From: a candidate division LCP-89 bacterium
Lineage (GTDB): Bacteria; Electryoneota; B3-LCP
Assembly (NCBI GenBank): GCA_025774735.1
Contig: JALGZU010000152.1
Coordinates: 1 to 6,811, forward strand
Reading direction: 5' to 3'
Length of the DNA stretch: 6,811 nucleotides
The notes beneath the pieces were generated by a model. The model had not been told where the DNA came from. It saw only the letters and a program-made list of their open reading frames with translations, and made no database searches. Shown in pieces: positions 1 through 6,429 of the stretch. The translations under genes and the position numbers were made by a program. Within the stretch, counting starts at the first letter, position 1; each line of letters opens with the position of its first letter.

Positions 1-1045
1 TACCGATTCTGGGCGCGCACGAGCCATTGTTGAAGACCCAGGCGCTGGAATAGGCGCTCTGGCCCAAAGGGTTCCAGGCCTTGACCCGCCAGTAATACCG
101 CTGGTTGTCATCCGCAAAGCCCCATACGTCCGCGTACGAGTATGGATCTCCCAGCCAGCCCTCGGCGAAGATGTCTGTGAAAAGATCATCTCTTGCTACC
201 TGAATGAAATGATCTAAAGCCCAATTGGTGTCATCCCATTCGAAATGAATTTCCGTGTTTTGAGCTTGGACATTGGTGCCATCCACGGGTGAAACCAAAG
301 TCGGCTGCGCAGGCATGGTGGTTGGACCATTAACGACTGTTCGTGTTTCTGACCAGGGGCCTGGGCCTTTTGAATTCCTGCCGCGTAGTCGCCAATAAAA
401 TATTTGCCCATTATCCGGAAAATTGAAAACATTTACTCCTGAGAAAAAACCAAGCCGTTCTACATCCAAAAACAATGGGTCTGTAAAGGCCACGTCATAT
501 GCGATCTGTATGTCATAATCTGCTTCACGGTAATCCCAATCCCAGGAAAATGTAATCTCCGTGCCGTCCACTTTTGCACCACTCACCGGGAGATCCAAAG
601 TCGGGGCATCCGGTGGAGCGCTGGCGACATTATTGAAATACCATGTTCCTGAAACACTAGAACCATCAGAGTTTGCAGAATAGACCCGCCAAAAATAGGT
701 ATCGTCGCTGTCCCAATGATAGTTATGTACCACCGAATTCACATACCCAACATTGCAAATATCCACCCAAGCTCCTAACCAAACGTCCCAACACTTTAAC
801 CGACCCTTATCCGCCGTCCAGATCTCAAGGTAATAGGTTGTTGCCCACAGGACATTGTCCCAAGAATAGGTGACTGTCTGACCCGAGACGCTCGAACCGT
901 AAAAAGGAGTGCGCAGGACTGGAGGATTTGGAATCTGATCGGGCTTCGGCTTTTTCTTTGCGAAGGCAACATCGTTCGTTATCAAGACAGAGATCGCCAG
1001 CAGGGTCAGTGCGATCCATTTACGCGTGCTGATTCCTCTATTCAT
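1..1045 (-). CDS. Secreted fibronectin-III-like repeat protein (3' end outside window)
   Basis: The reading frame stays open for 348 codons from the ATG at 1045 to the left edge, so the protein is C-terminally incomplete here. Residues 1-29 form a signal peptide (RK near the N-terminus, hydrophobic 10-22, AFA cleavage site before KKK), so it is exported. Three Ig/fibronectin-III-like repeats follow, at about 39-140, 145-239 and 246-340. Each starts with a P-x-L-x-x-P-x-x-G strand, has a central S/E-W-D core, and ends with YFWRV, FYWRL or YYWRV, then N-x-x-G and a W-x-F-N-N-like strand. No enzyme motif is visible; a surface, adhesive or matrix role is inference. An AAAGGGG ribosome site lies 7 bases before the ATG. 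An in-frame ATG at 1063 is an alternative start. The gene follows its upstream neighbour by 19 bases, so they are probably co-transcribed. Base composition is clearly more AT-rich than the neighbours. Confident that it is a gene; function unknown. Confidence 0.85.
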   Translation of the reverse strand, partial: MNRGISTRKWIALTLLAISVLITNDVAFAKKKPKPDQIPNPPVLRTPFYGSSVSGQTVTYSWDNVLWATTYYLEIWTADKGRLKCWDVWLGAWVDICNVGYVNSVVHNYHWDSDDTYFWRVYSANSDGSSVSGTWYFNNVASAPPDAPTLDLPVSGAKVDGTEITFSWDWDYREADYDIQIAYDVAFTDPLFLDVERLGFFSGVNVFNFPDNGQIFYWRLRGRNSKGPGPWSETRTVVNGPTTMPAQPTLVSPVDGTNVQAQNTEIHFEWDDTNWALDHFIQVARDDLFTDIFAEGWLGDPYSYADVWGFADDNQRYYWRVKAWNPLGQSAYSSAWVFNNGSCAPRIG

Positions 1046-1064
1046 TTCAATGCCCCTTTCCATT

Positions 1065-2189
1065 TCAGTCGCACGGGGTTGAAATCGGATCGTGCCGGAT
1101 GGTCACTGCGGTGCAACTCTTGCGAAGGATCTCTCCGGTGAATGCATCGATGGTGTAGCTCCAGGCGGGCTTGTCCTCCACCGACGCTAAGGCCGCCCAG
1201 ACGACATATGGCGATCGCCATGAGGCGAACTTGCCGGGTTCGGATATCAATTTCACTTCATTCTCACGGCCCGGCAGCACCAGATTGCGTTGCACTATTT
1301 TTATGATTTCGTTTTCTTTCAAGGTCCGTTTTCCGATCGCCTCATACAGCTCGGGAGGGACCGGCTTCAGGGTCGCGTGCACCCGGCTGATCGCACCATC
1401 CGGACCGGTATGGATCTGAATCCGCGAATCGAGGAGCGGCAGGTCCCCGAGGTACCAGCCATAAGCGATGGCCGATCCGCCCTGCTCGTCGATCCGCATC
1501 GAGGTTTCCCGGAGCTCCGCCGGGTTGCCGATATCGAGCAACTCCCTCTCTTCCTTGATGAAAGCGATGGCCGTCGCCCTGGCGCGTTCCTCCCTGGTCA
1601 CCCCCTGGATTTCGCCTGCCGGCACGATATGCCCCCTGATGTTGATATGGCCGAGCGGACCATCGGCGGTCTCCTGCAGGGTTGAGATGAGAAAGTCATC
1701 GACGGCACCGTACCTGCCCTGGAAATGATTCAACAGGTTGGGTGGAAGCTTGTATGGTCTGCGTCTTTCACCCTGGTCGTCTGTCTCCTGCCCGAAAGTA
1801 ATGGGAACCATGTCCCTCTTCACCGGAGCCCTGCCGTTGGTTGGCGGTTGGGGAGCCGAGGGCGGCTGCCCTGCCCCGGTGATCCTCCGGTCGGCGGGTG
1901 ATTGCCCCTGAAATTGCCCGGTGGATCTCTTCCCCACCGTCCTCTTTCTCAACTGCCCGACAATCGGTTCCGTTCGGACGCCGGGTGCAGGCCTTCGGTT
2001 TCCACGAGATGGGCCGACGGCTGGGTTCCGGGCGGATTCACCGCCCCCCGCCTGAGCAGGGGGCGCCGGCGGGGGATTCTCCGGAGGTTCGTCCCGCGCC
2101 ATCAAGTAACCGCCAAGGAGTAAAGCTGCGCCTATGACCAATCCAATCGAAACCAATAGGCCGTCTACCTTCACCCTTCGGATAGTCAT
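1065..2189 (-). CDS. Membrane-anchored FTP/PepSY propeptide-like protein without a protease domain
   Basis: This 374-residue protein starts with a basic stretch (MTIRRVKVDG) and one hydrophobic segment at about 9-30, read as a signal anchor or uncleaved signal. A Pro/Arg/Gly-rich linker, probably disordered, covers about 33-150. The folded part resembles the propeptide of M4 (thermolysin) peptidases. An FTP-like region lies at about 200-276 (G-S-A-I-A-Y-G-W-Y then D-L-P-L-L-D-S and an I-H-x-x-x-D-G turn). A PepSY-like region follows at about 290-357, ending in the typical W-S-Y-T-I-D-A-F-T-G-E-I-L. Only 17 residues follow, with Cys359 and Cys373; no HExxH zinc peptidase motif exists. Such propeptides act as folding chaperones and inhibitors of their protease, so a stand-alone inhibitor or chaperone in the envelope is plausible but inferred. 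The ATG at 2189 is chosen because AGGAGG sits 7 bases before it; a TTG at 2195 would be only 1 base from that site. It is first in a leftward unit divergent from the sigma factor gene. Confidence 0.8.
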   Translation of the reverse strand: MTIRRVKVDGLLVSIGLVIGAALLLGGYLMARDEPPENPPPAPPAQAGGGESARNPAVGPSRGNRRPAPGVRTEPIVGQLRKRTVGKRSTGQFQGQSPADRRITGAGQPPSAPQPPTNGRAPVKRDMVPITFGQETDDQGERRRPYKLPPNLLNHFQGRYGAVDDFLISTLQETADGPLGHINIRGHIVPAGEIQGVTREERARATAIAFIKEERELLDIGNPAELRETSMRIDEQGGSAIAYGWYLGDLPLLDSRIQIHTGPDGAISRVHATLKPVPPELYEAIGKRTLKENEIIKIVQRNLVLPGRENEVKLISEPGKFASWRSPYVVWAALASVEDKPAWSYTIDAFTGEILRKSCTAVTIRHDPISTPCD

Positions 2190-2196
2190 TCTCAAA

Positions 2197-2202
2197 CCTC
2201 CT
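2197..2202 (-). promoter_or_regulatory. Strong ribosome binding site fixing the start at 2189
   Basis: On the minus strand AGGAGG lies 7 bases before the ATG at 2189 but only 1 base before the upstream in-frame TTG at 2195. The spacing favours the ATG. Confidence 0.75.
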
Positions 2203-2235
2203 GCAAATTCTTTTTCTTCTGTTCTTCACCCTGTT

Positions 2236-2262
2236 ATTTGTCCCGATCACGTTTCGGGTTCC
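2236..2262 (-). promoter_or_regulatory. Candidate ECF-type promoter of the leftward operon
   Basis: On the minus strand GGAACCCGAA starts at 2262. GGAAC is the commonest -35 core of ECF sigma promoters. Sixteen bases after GGAAC comes ACAAAT as a possible -10 region. Transcription would start near 2227, about 38 bases before the ATG at 2189, a normal leader length. The same 10-mer precedes the anti-sigma gene. The -10 part does not match the common GTC form, so the assignment rests on the -35 and its repetition. Confidence 0.45.
2242..2258. repeat. Short inverted repeat CCCGA-N7-TCGGG in the divergent promoter region
   Basis: The arms are 2242-2246 and 2254-2258, perfect over five bases with a 7-base centre. 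It overlaps the spacer of the candidate leftward ECF promoter. It could be an operator or chance; arms this short are weak evidence. Confidence 0.25.
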
Positions 2263-2280
2263 AGGAAATTTCGGACATGT

Positions 2281-2286
2281 TATGAT
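2281..2286 (+). promoter_or_regulatory. Possible -10 box (TATGAT) for the sigma factor gene
   Basis: TATGAT differs from TATAAT by one base. No convincing -35 is seen 16-18 bases upstream. If it is used, transcription would begin around 2293, at or just after the first ATG (2292). That favours translation from the second ATG (2316), or a leaderless message. Confidence 0.25.
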
Positions 2287-2306
2287 TTGAAATGAAGCCT
2301 TTTCTC

Positions 2307-2311
2307 GAGGA
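2307..2311 (+). promoter_or_regulatory. Ribosome binding site deciding the sigma factor start
   Basis: GAGGA lies 4 bases before the ATG at 2316. Nothing like a Shine-Dalgarno sequence precedes the in-frame ATG at 2292. This is the main reason for annotating the shorter protein. Confidence 0.5.
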
Positions 2312-2315
2312 ACGG

Positions 2316-2873
2316 ATGGTTTACCCCCCTGGAAGCACGGAACGGCGGCTGCTGGACAACGACCCCGATGCCATCGGGTCCGTCATCCGCTGGATCGCCC
2401 TCACCCTCACCTCTCCCAGGTTCTGGTCCCTGCGGGAGGAAAGGCATGATCTGTTTCAGGAGGTGTTGACGCGCGTCCTCGAGAGCCTGCGCCGGGAACG
2501 GTACGATCACCACAAGGATTTCCGTGTCTACGTTCAGGCGGTCGCCCGGTACACCGCCTTCCAGGCGCTCAACCGGCAACTGCAGTTCCGGAGCGGATCG
2601 GCTTCGGCCGAACTGCTCGAAGCACAATTCGAAAACCCCGAGGCGCAGATCGTCAAACGGCAGCTGGTGCGAAAGGTCCTGGATATGGTCAGCCCGGATT
2701 GTCGCCGGCTCATCCGTTCTTACTTTCTCGAGGAATGCAGCTACTCGGAGATCGCCGCCGCTTTGAAGATTCCGGAGGGGACGGTCAAATCGCGCCTGTT
2801 CCGCTGCATGCAATCGGCCTGCCGGTTCCTGCGGCAGCGGCTGCCGCGCGGCAGAGAGCGAGCCCTCGACTGA
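2316..2873 (+). CDS. ECF-type RNA polymerase sigma factor
   Basis: This protein of 185 residues (193 if started at the ATG at 2292) has the two-domain layout of extracytoplasmic-function sigma factors, which bind core RNA polymerase and direct it to a small set of promoters. The sigma-2 region covers about 20-90, including D-L-F-Q-E-V-L-T-R-V (around 45-54), the position of the helix that binds core polymerase, and a V-A-R-Y-T-A-F-Q-A-L-N-R stretch near the -10-reading part. The sigma-4 region covers about 115-172, with a helix-turn-helix at 141-163 (CSYSEIAAALKI, then PEGTVKSRLFR), the standard -35-reading signature. Length and order fit the family. The start at 2316 has GAGGA before it; the one at 2292 does not. 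The next gene is a zinc-finger anti-sigma factor 73 bases downstream, the usual partner arrangement. The ECF subgroup cannot be assigned by eye. Confidence 0.92.
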   Translation: MVYPPGSTERRLLDNDPDAIGSVIRWIALTLTSPRFWSLREERHDLFQEVLTRVLESLRRERYDHHKDFRVYVQAVARYTAFQALNRQLQFRSGSASAELLEAQFENPEAQIVKRQLVRKVLDMVSPDCRRLIRSYFLEECSYSEIAAALKIPEGTVKSRLFRCMQSACRFLRQRLPRGRERALD

Positions 2874-2900
2874 ATTTCGGCCTCAAGCGGGCTTATTAAG

Positions 2901-2927
2901 GGAACCCGAACCGGGCGAGCCGAAACT
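2901..2927 (+). promoter_or_regulatory. Candidate ECF-type promoter before the anti-sigma gene
   Basis: GGAACCCGAA at 2901-2910 is identical to the element upstream of the divergent operon. GAAACT follows GGAAC after 16 bases, the same spacing. A start near 2937 would leave a leader of only about 10 bases and begin inside the ribosome site at 2936-2941, which is tight. The element may therefore act as an operator or weak internal promoter instead. Confidence 0.35.
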
Positions 2928-2946
2928 GATCTCATGAGGAGAGAGA

Positions 2947-3801
2947 ATGACCAGCCACGAGGAATTTCAACAGGTTCTTCCCGCCTTTGCCGCCTCCCGG
3001 TTGGAGGGAGAGCAGCTTCGCCGGGTCGAGGCCCATCTGGCGGAGTGCGAACCCTGCGGTGAGATCGCCTCCGCCTGGCAGGAGATCGCCCCGGCGCTGC
3101 GGGAGGACGGGAAGGAGCTGTTCGCACCCCACCCCGACGAGGCGACTCTGCGCCGGTTTGCCGGCGGGGAACGGATCCCGGATCCTGCCCCGATCGTCGG
3201 GCATTTGAAGATCTGTGCGTCCTGCGAACTGGAAGTCGCGGCCTGGAAATCATTGCGGAAGAAACCGACCGCGATGAAGGCGACCTTCCAACGGCACCGT
3301 TTCGCAATCCCCGCCTTCGCCGCAGCGGCCGGTATCGTTATCGGCGTGGGCCTCGCCATCCTTTTGAGAGGCACGATTCTGCCCGGAACAGCGGATAGGG
3401 ACCAAACCAAAGGCTTCCCGATCGGTGCGTCCGGCTGGAGCGGACGGGTCAGTCAGATTGTCCTGCCGAAACCGGTGCGCGGGGATGGTCCGCCGATTGA
3501 GATCTCCATCGACAGGAGCGAGACACTGGTTGTTTTCGGTTTTCAGACCGGGATGCCTGAAGGGGTGAAGCCGGGAGACATGTTCCGGCTGGAAGTCGCC
3601 CTCGGGGAAGAGATCATCTGGACCGAGGAGGTGGCCGCCGGCTGGATGAGTGAGCAACTGGAATCGGTCGGTGTCGTCAACCTCGCCCTTCCCACCGCCC
3701 TTTTTTCACCCGGTCGGTATGAGTTTCGCGTCATCCCGCCGGCACCCGCGGCCAACCTCCCTTGGTACCGGGTCGAGGCGGAAATCTCAATTCCGGACTG
3801 A
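2947..3801 (+). CDS. Membrane-anchored anti-sigma factor with two tandem zinc-finger motifs
   Basis: This 284-residue protein probably holds the upstream ECF sigma factor inactive at the inner face of the membrane. Two copies of the HxxxCxxC anti-sigma zinc motif are visible: H30-C34-C37 and H86-C90-C93, each after a helix with acidic and basic residues, as in zf-HC2/ZAS domains. One hydrophobic segment at about 118-140 is a single membrane helix following a basic stretch (QRHR), which places the N-terminus in the cytoplasm. Residues about 150-284 form an extracytoplasmic beta-rich domain with strands such as TLVVFGFQTG and a closing SPGRYEFRVIP motif, perhaps the sensor. GAGGAG before the ATG supports the start. 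Most such anti-sigma factors carry one zinc motif; two are less common. The partner is inferred from adjacency. Release by regulated proteolysis or conformational change is family knowledge, not visible here. Confidence 0.9.
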   Translation: MTSHEEFQQVLPAFAASRLEGEQLRRVEAHLAECEPCGEIASAWQEIAPALREDGKELFAPHPDEATLRRFAGGERIPDPAPIVGHLKICASCELEVAAWKSLRKKPTAMKATFQRHRFAIPAFAAAAGIVIGVGLAILLRGTILPGTADRDQTKGFPIGASGWSGRVSQIVLPKPVRGDGPPIEISIDRSETLVVFGFQTGMPEGVKPGDMFRLEVALGEEIIWTEEVAAGWMSEQLESVGVVNLALPTALFSPGRYEFRVIPPAPAANLPWYRVEAEISIPD

Positions 3802-3937
3802 TCGTCGACGAATCCACCGCCAATCCCCCACCACGCCGTTTTTTTTGCAAGTCGGCCGCAGCCCAGGTGGAAAGCGGGTTTTGGGACGGTTTCCCTTGGT
3901 CGACCGCGAACGGGGGTGCCGGGAAAGTTGATTTCCA

Positions 3938-3978
3938 ACCCTCCGGAATGAATCTTTAACCCGTCGTACCTGGAGGGT
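3938..3978 (+). promoter_or_regulatory. Leader hairpin that could mask the ribosome site of the response regulator
   Basis: Bases 3938-3946 (ACCCTCCGG) can pair with 3970-3978 (CTGGAGGGT): nine pairs, one of them G-U, with a 23-base loop. The right arm contains the GGAGG ribosome site (3972-3976) of the gene starting at 3984. A folded leader would block initiation. Neither regulation nor any ligand is shown; this is seen by pairing only. Confidence 0.35.
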
Positions 3979-3983
3979 CGGGC

Positions 3984-4379
3984 GTGCCGAACGGTCCAAA
4001 AATTCTGGTGGTCGATGATGAGTGCACCGTACGGGATTTTCTCCGTTCACTCCTGGAGATGGAGGGGTATCAGATTTCCACCGCAGCGAACGGAATGGAA
4101 GCCCTGGAGAAGATCAAGAAGGAAAACTTCAAGGCGGTCATCCTGGATATCGTGCTCCCCGACATCAACGGGTTGAGCCTGTTCTACAAAATCAGGAAAC
4201 TCGAACCCAGCCTGGCCGGTCGGGTGATCTTCGTCACCGGAACCGGTTTGGGGGTCCAAGGCAACAAAGGCCTGTCCGGACTCGGCGCGGCCTACTTCCA
4301 CAAACCGATCGAAGCCGAGAGTTTGATGGAATCCCTGATCTTCACCCTCAGCAAAAAAACCACCCGCCCGGGCAAATAA
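3984..4379 (+). CDS. Single-domain response regulator (CheY-like receiver)
   Basis: The 131-residue protein is one complete receiver domain with no output domain. The acidic Mg2+ site D11/D12, the phospho-acceptor D55 (VILDIVLPDINGL), T85 (VIFVTG) and K107 (FHKP) are all present, so it should be phosphorylatable by a histidine kinase or act in a phosphorelay. No kinase is in the window, so it is an orphan here and its target is unknown. The start is GTG, preceded 7 bases upstream by GGAGG. That site can be hidden in a leader hairpin. It lies 182 bases after the anti-sigma gene, with no clear terminator or promoter in between, so whether it belongs to the same transcript is open. It is tail to tail with the leftward hydrolase gene, with 7 bases between the stop codons. 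Confidence 0.92.
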   Translation: MPNGPKILVVDDECTVRDFLRSLLEMEGYQISTAANGMEALEKIKKENFKAVILDIVLPDINGLSLFYKIRKLEPSLAGRVIFVTGTGLGVQGNKGLSGLGAAYFHKPIEAESLMESLIFTLSKKTTRPGK

Positions 4380-4386
4380 ATACCTT

Positions 4387-5910
4387 CTACTTGTTTCTGT
4401 CCAGCTCTTCGTGCAGGTTCATGTGCACATAACCGGCGGTGTAAGCGCTGGGGGGCAATCCAACCGACCACCAGGCATCACCGGTTGATGGAAGCGCCAC
4501 AAAGCTCGACACGTTCCCGCTTTTTACCCGTAGCTCCCCACTCCGATCTCTCTTGTAGTAGTCAATGTTCTTCGACATGACCCAGTCCTGACGGCATACC
4601 ATGATCGGGTAGTCGTCTCCATACGTGGGTTCGGTCGGCTTCAGCTTCTTTTCCTGTTCGACGCTGTAGCGGTCGCCGATAATCTCTTTCGCCTTCTCGA
4701 TTGTGACTTCGCCGTGGTTCTTCTCAAGAAGCTGCCGGTAGCGGTCGTAGCGGCCGGCACGGCCCCTTCCCACTTGCTCGAGGCTGTCTTGCCATGCGTC
4801 AATCGAACTAATGTCCTGCAGCCCGGCCCTATCGTCCTGGGTGGAGGCCATGTTGAAACCCGAATAGCCCTGCCACCCCGGATAGGAATTGAAATGATTG
4901 GTTGTCCAAAGAGCGTCCCTGTCCGGCTCGGCATAACGCACCGCGATGTCGTCTGCCGTGTATTCGATCATCGCCGCCTTGCCGATCTTGGCATCGGCCA
5001 CGTGGATGATCATCCCGCACGTTCTGGGGTAGGCCGTGAGAATCTCCACGGCATCTTCAATGCTGTCCGCGTACTGCAGGATCATCGCGAGCAGCAGCTC
5101 TGCGCTGACACCCTGCAGGGTCTCCGAATCGGCGTAGGCAAGATGTCCGTTGATGGCGATCCCTGTCTCGTTCATTCCGGAAGCCACGAAGAAGACATCC
5201 CACAGGGCCCCGACATACCCATAGCCGCCATCCGTCGGGTCGACCACGGCGATCGGTCGGTTCTTCAACTCCTCCTCGGTGTCGTAGTAATCGGCGTTGG
5301 CAGCGAAAATGAGAGCGCCGTCTGTCGTGGCGGATCCCCAGGCCGAGAAGCTGCTGCACCTCGACAGGGGGGGAAAGGCGGTTCTCGCCGGAGAGCGGGA
5401 AAGTTCCTGGTCCGGGTTCATCATGCCGAAATCGGCGCCGACCATGTGGAGAACAATGTCATCGTAGGTCACCCGAGAGCCTCGAGCGGCCAGGGCATCG
5501 GCCATCCCTTTCATCTCCTGCCTGAACTGATAGGGAATGAAGGGCTCCATCGTCGCCTTGGCCCGACGCAGGGCCGTGAGCCCGGCCTCCAGGTCGTCGC
5601 CGCCGAACCAGGCAGCCAGCTCGGTGATGTTGTTGAGCACGACCGTTCCGAGGTCTTTCTGCAGCATGCCCCGCTGGTAGCCTCTCTCATAGGCGTTCCC
5701 TCTCAGATGGAGAATCCTGAGACCGCCTGGAGTCTGTTCAAAGAATCCGTCGCCGTGCGTTCCCCTGATGTTCGATTCTCCTGCGCAACCTGTGGTCAGA
5801 ACCGTTGCCAGCAGCACGCCCGCAGAGAAGATTCTGAAAAGCACAGGCGCCAGATCGCAGCTAATTTGACCTTTTCCGAGAGTCATTTCCTCATCCGCAT
5901 TCGATCTCAT
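4387..5910 (-). CDS. C45/penicillin acyltransferase-like Ntn hydrolase, exported
   Basis: This 507-residue protein resembles the peptidase C45 / acyl-CoA:6-aminopenicillanate acyltransferase-like Ntn hydrolases, which mature by self-cleavage before a catalytic cysteine and cut or transfer amide-bound acyl groups. The likely nucleophile is C185, in R-C-S-S-F-S-A-W-G-S-A-T-T-D-G. It is followed by the family's A-N-A-D (N205, D207), a G-M-N-E-T-G-I-A-I-N loop and a later T-N-H-F-N. A hydrophobic N-terminal stretch (about 21-40) ends at TTGC (C42), close to a lipobox though the residue at -3 is Thr, so a lipoprotein or a plain secreted protein is likely. The substrate is unknown. The ATG at 5910 has only a weak purine-rich site; an in-frame ATG at 5886 would drop the acidic first residues and give a more usual signal peptide. 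It lies 8 bases after the broken dehydrogenase gene, as in an operon. Confidence 0.85.
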   Translation of the reverse strand: MRSNADEEMTLGKGQISCDLAPVLFRIFSAGVLLATVLTTGCAGESNIRGTHGDGFFEQTPGGLRILHLRGNAYERGYQRGMLQKDLGTVVLNNITELAAWFGGDDLEAGLTALRRAKATMEPFIPYQFRQEMKGMADALAARGSRVTYDDIVLHMVGADFGMMNPDQELSRSPARTAFPPLSRCSSFSAWGSATTDGALIFAANADYYDTEEELKNRPIAVVDPTDGGYGYVGALWDVFFVASGMNETGIAINGHLAYADSETLQGVSAELLLAMILQYADSIEDAVEILTAYPRTCGMIIHVADAKIGKAAMIEYTADDIAVRYAEPDRDALWTTNHFNSYPGWQGYSGFNMASTQDDRAGLQDISSIDAWQDSLEQVGRGRAGRYDRYRQLLEKNHGEVTIEKAKEIIGDRYSVEQEKKLKPTEPTYGDDYPIMVCRQDWVMSKNIDYYKRDRSGELRVKSGNVSSFVALPSTGDAWWSVGLPPSAYTAGYVHMNLHEELDRNK

Positions 5911-5918
5911 CTTTTCTT

Positions 5919-6314
5919 CTATAGTTGTTCGATCTTACACCTGAAAACCAAGCCGCGCTCTTCCAAGTCCTGCAGCATGAAGGCGATGGCCTTTTCATTC
6001 CTGCCCACGAACTCCGGCGGCGAGATTCCCTTCTGATGGTATATCCCGGCGGCGATCGTTCTGACCGCCATCGTGGCTGGATAGCCGGTGGTGCGGGCCA
6101 TGGAGTGCGTTTCAGTCACCGGGTCGTACTTGTCCAGCAGATCGTAGACATAGCGCTTCCTTTTACCGCCTTTTTCGCCCTCTATTATCACCTGCAACAC
6201 GGTGATGTCCACTTCGTCCGGCTCCCGTTTCCACTTGGGAAACAGGAGTTCGGCGGTAAAGTCAATGGGACGAATTCTCGCGCCGTTAATCTCGATTGCC
6301 TGATTTATTAGGAG
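5919..6314 (-). pseudogene. C-terminal remnant of a saccharopine dehydrogenase-like gene
   Basis: The 130 or so residues encoded here match the C-terminal part of bacterial saccharopine dehydrogenase-like oxidoreductases: an E-I-N-G-x-R-I-R-P-x-D-F start, D-I-T-V-L-Q-V then E-G-x-K-x-G-K and Y-D-L-L-D-K-Y-D, the signature S-M-A-R-T-T-G-Y-P-A-T, and G-I-S-P-P-E-F-V-G near the end. Full-length members have roughly 400 residues with an N-terminal Rossmann NAD(P)-binding domain; none of that is present. Reading the same frame further upstream runs through the tRNA fragment and gives unrelated sequence, so the apparent longer frame starting at 6476 is not a real N-terminus. The break falls between about 6305 and 6321. 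The stop codon is intact, and the hydrolase gene starts 8 bases later. Lysine metabolism or a related reductase is the probable ancestral role. The remnant should be inactive. A chimeric assembly is the main alternative. Confidence 0.75.
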
Positions 6315-6319
6315 TTTAT

Positions 6320-6366
<47 letters not shown>

Positions 6367-6429
6367 ACGGGAATGACGGGATTGTGGAAGTGGTTATGTG
6401 TAAAGGGTTTCAGGGTTGACGAATACGAT

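Noticed and set aside
3802..3811. Perfect 10-base palindrome TCGTCGACGA directly after the anti-sigma stop codon
   Set aside because: Too short, with no loop and no second copy; likely chance or a simple restriction-like palindrome.
3839..3846. Run of eight T after the anti-sigma gene, possible rho-independent terminator
   Set aside because: No GC-rich hairpin lies just before it; the upstream CCGCC...CCCACCACGCCG stretch does not fold on itself.
3928..3956. TTGATT as a -35 for the response regulator gene
   Set aside because: The matching -10 position reads AATCTT, a poor fit; no other promoter is clear in 3802-3983.
4714..6036. 440-codon plus-strand open frame opposite the hydrolase gene
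   Set aside because: It is the antisense shadow of the C45-like gene, with no recognisable domain or ribosome site; the minus-strand protein has clear catalytic motifs.
6367..6429. A 5' half of the tRNA separated by a small intron
   Set aside because: No CGGGGCG acceptor strand or D arm is found on the minus strand to the right edge of the window.
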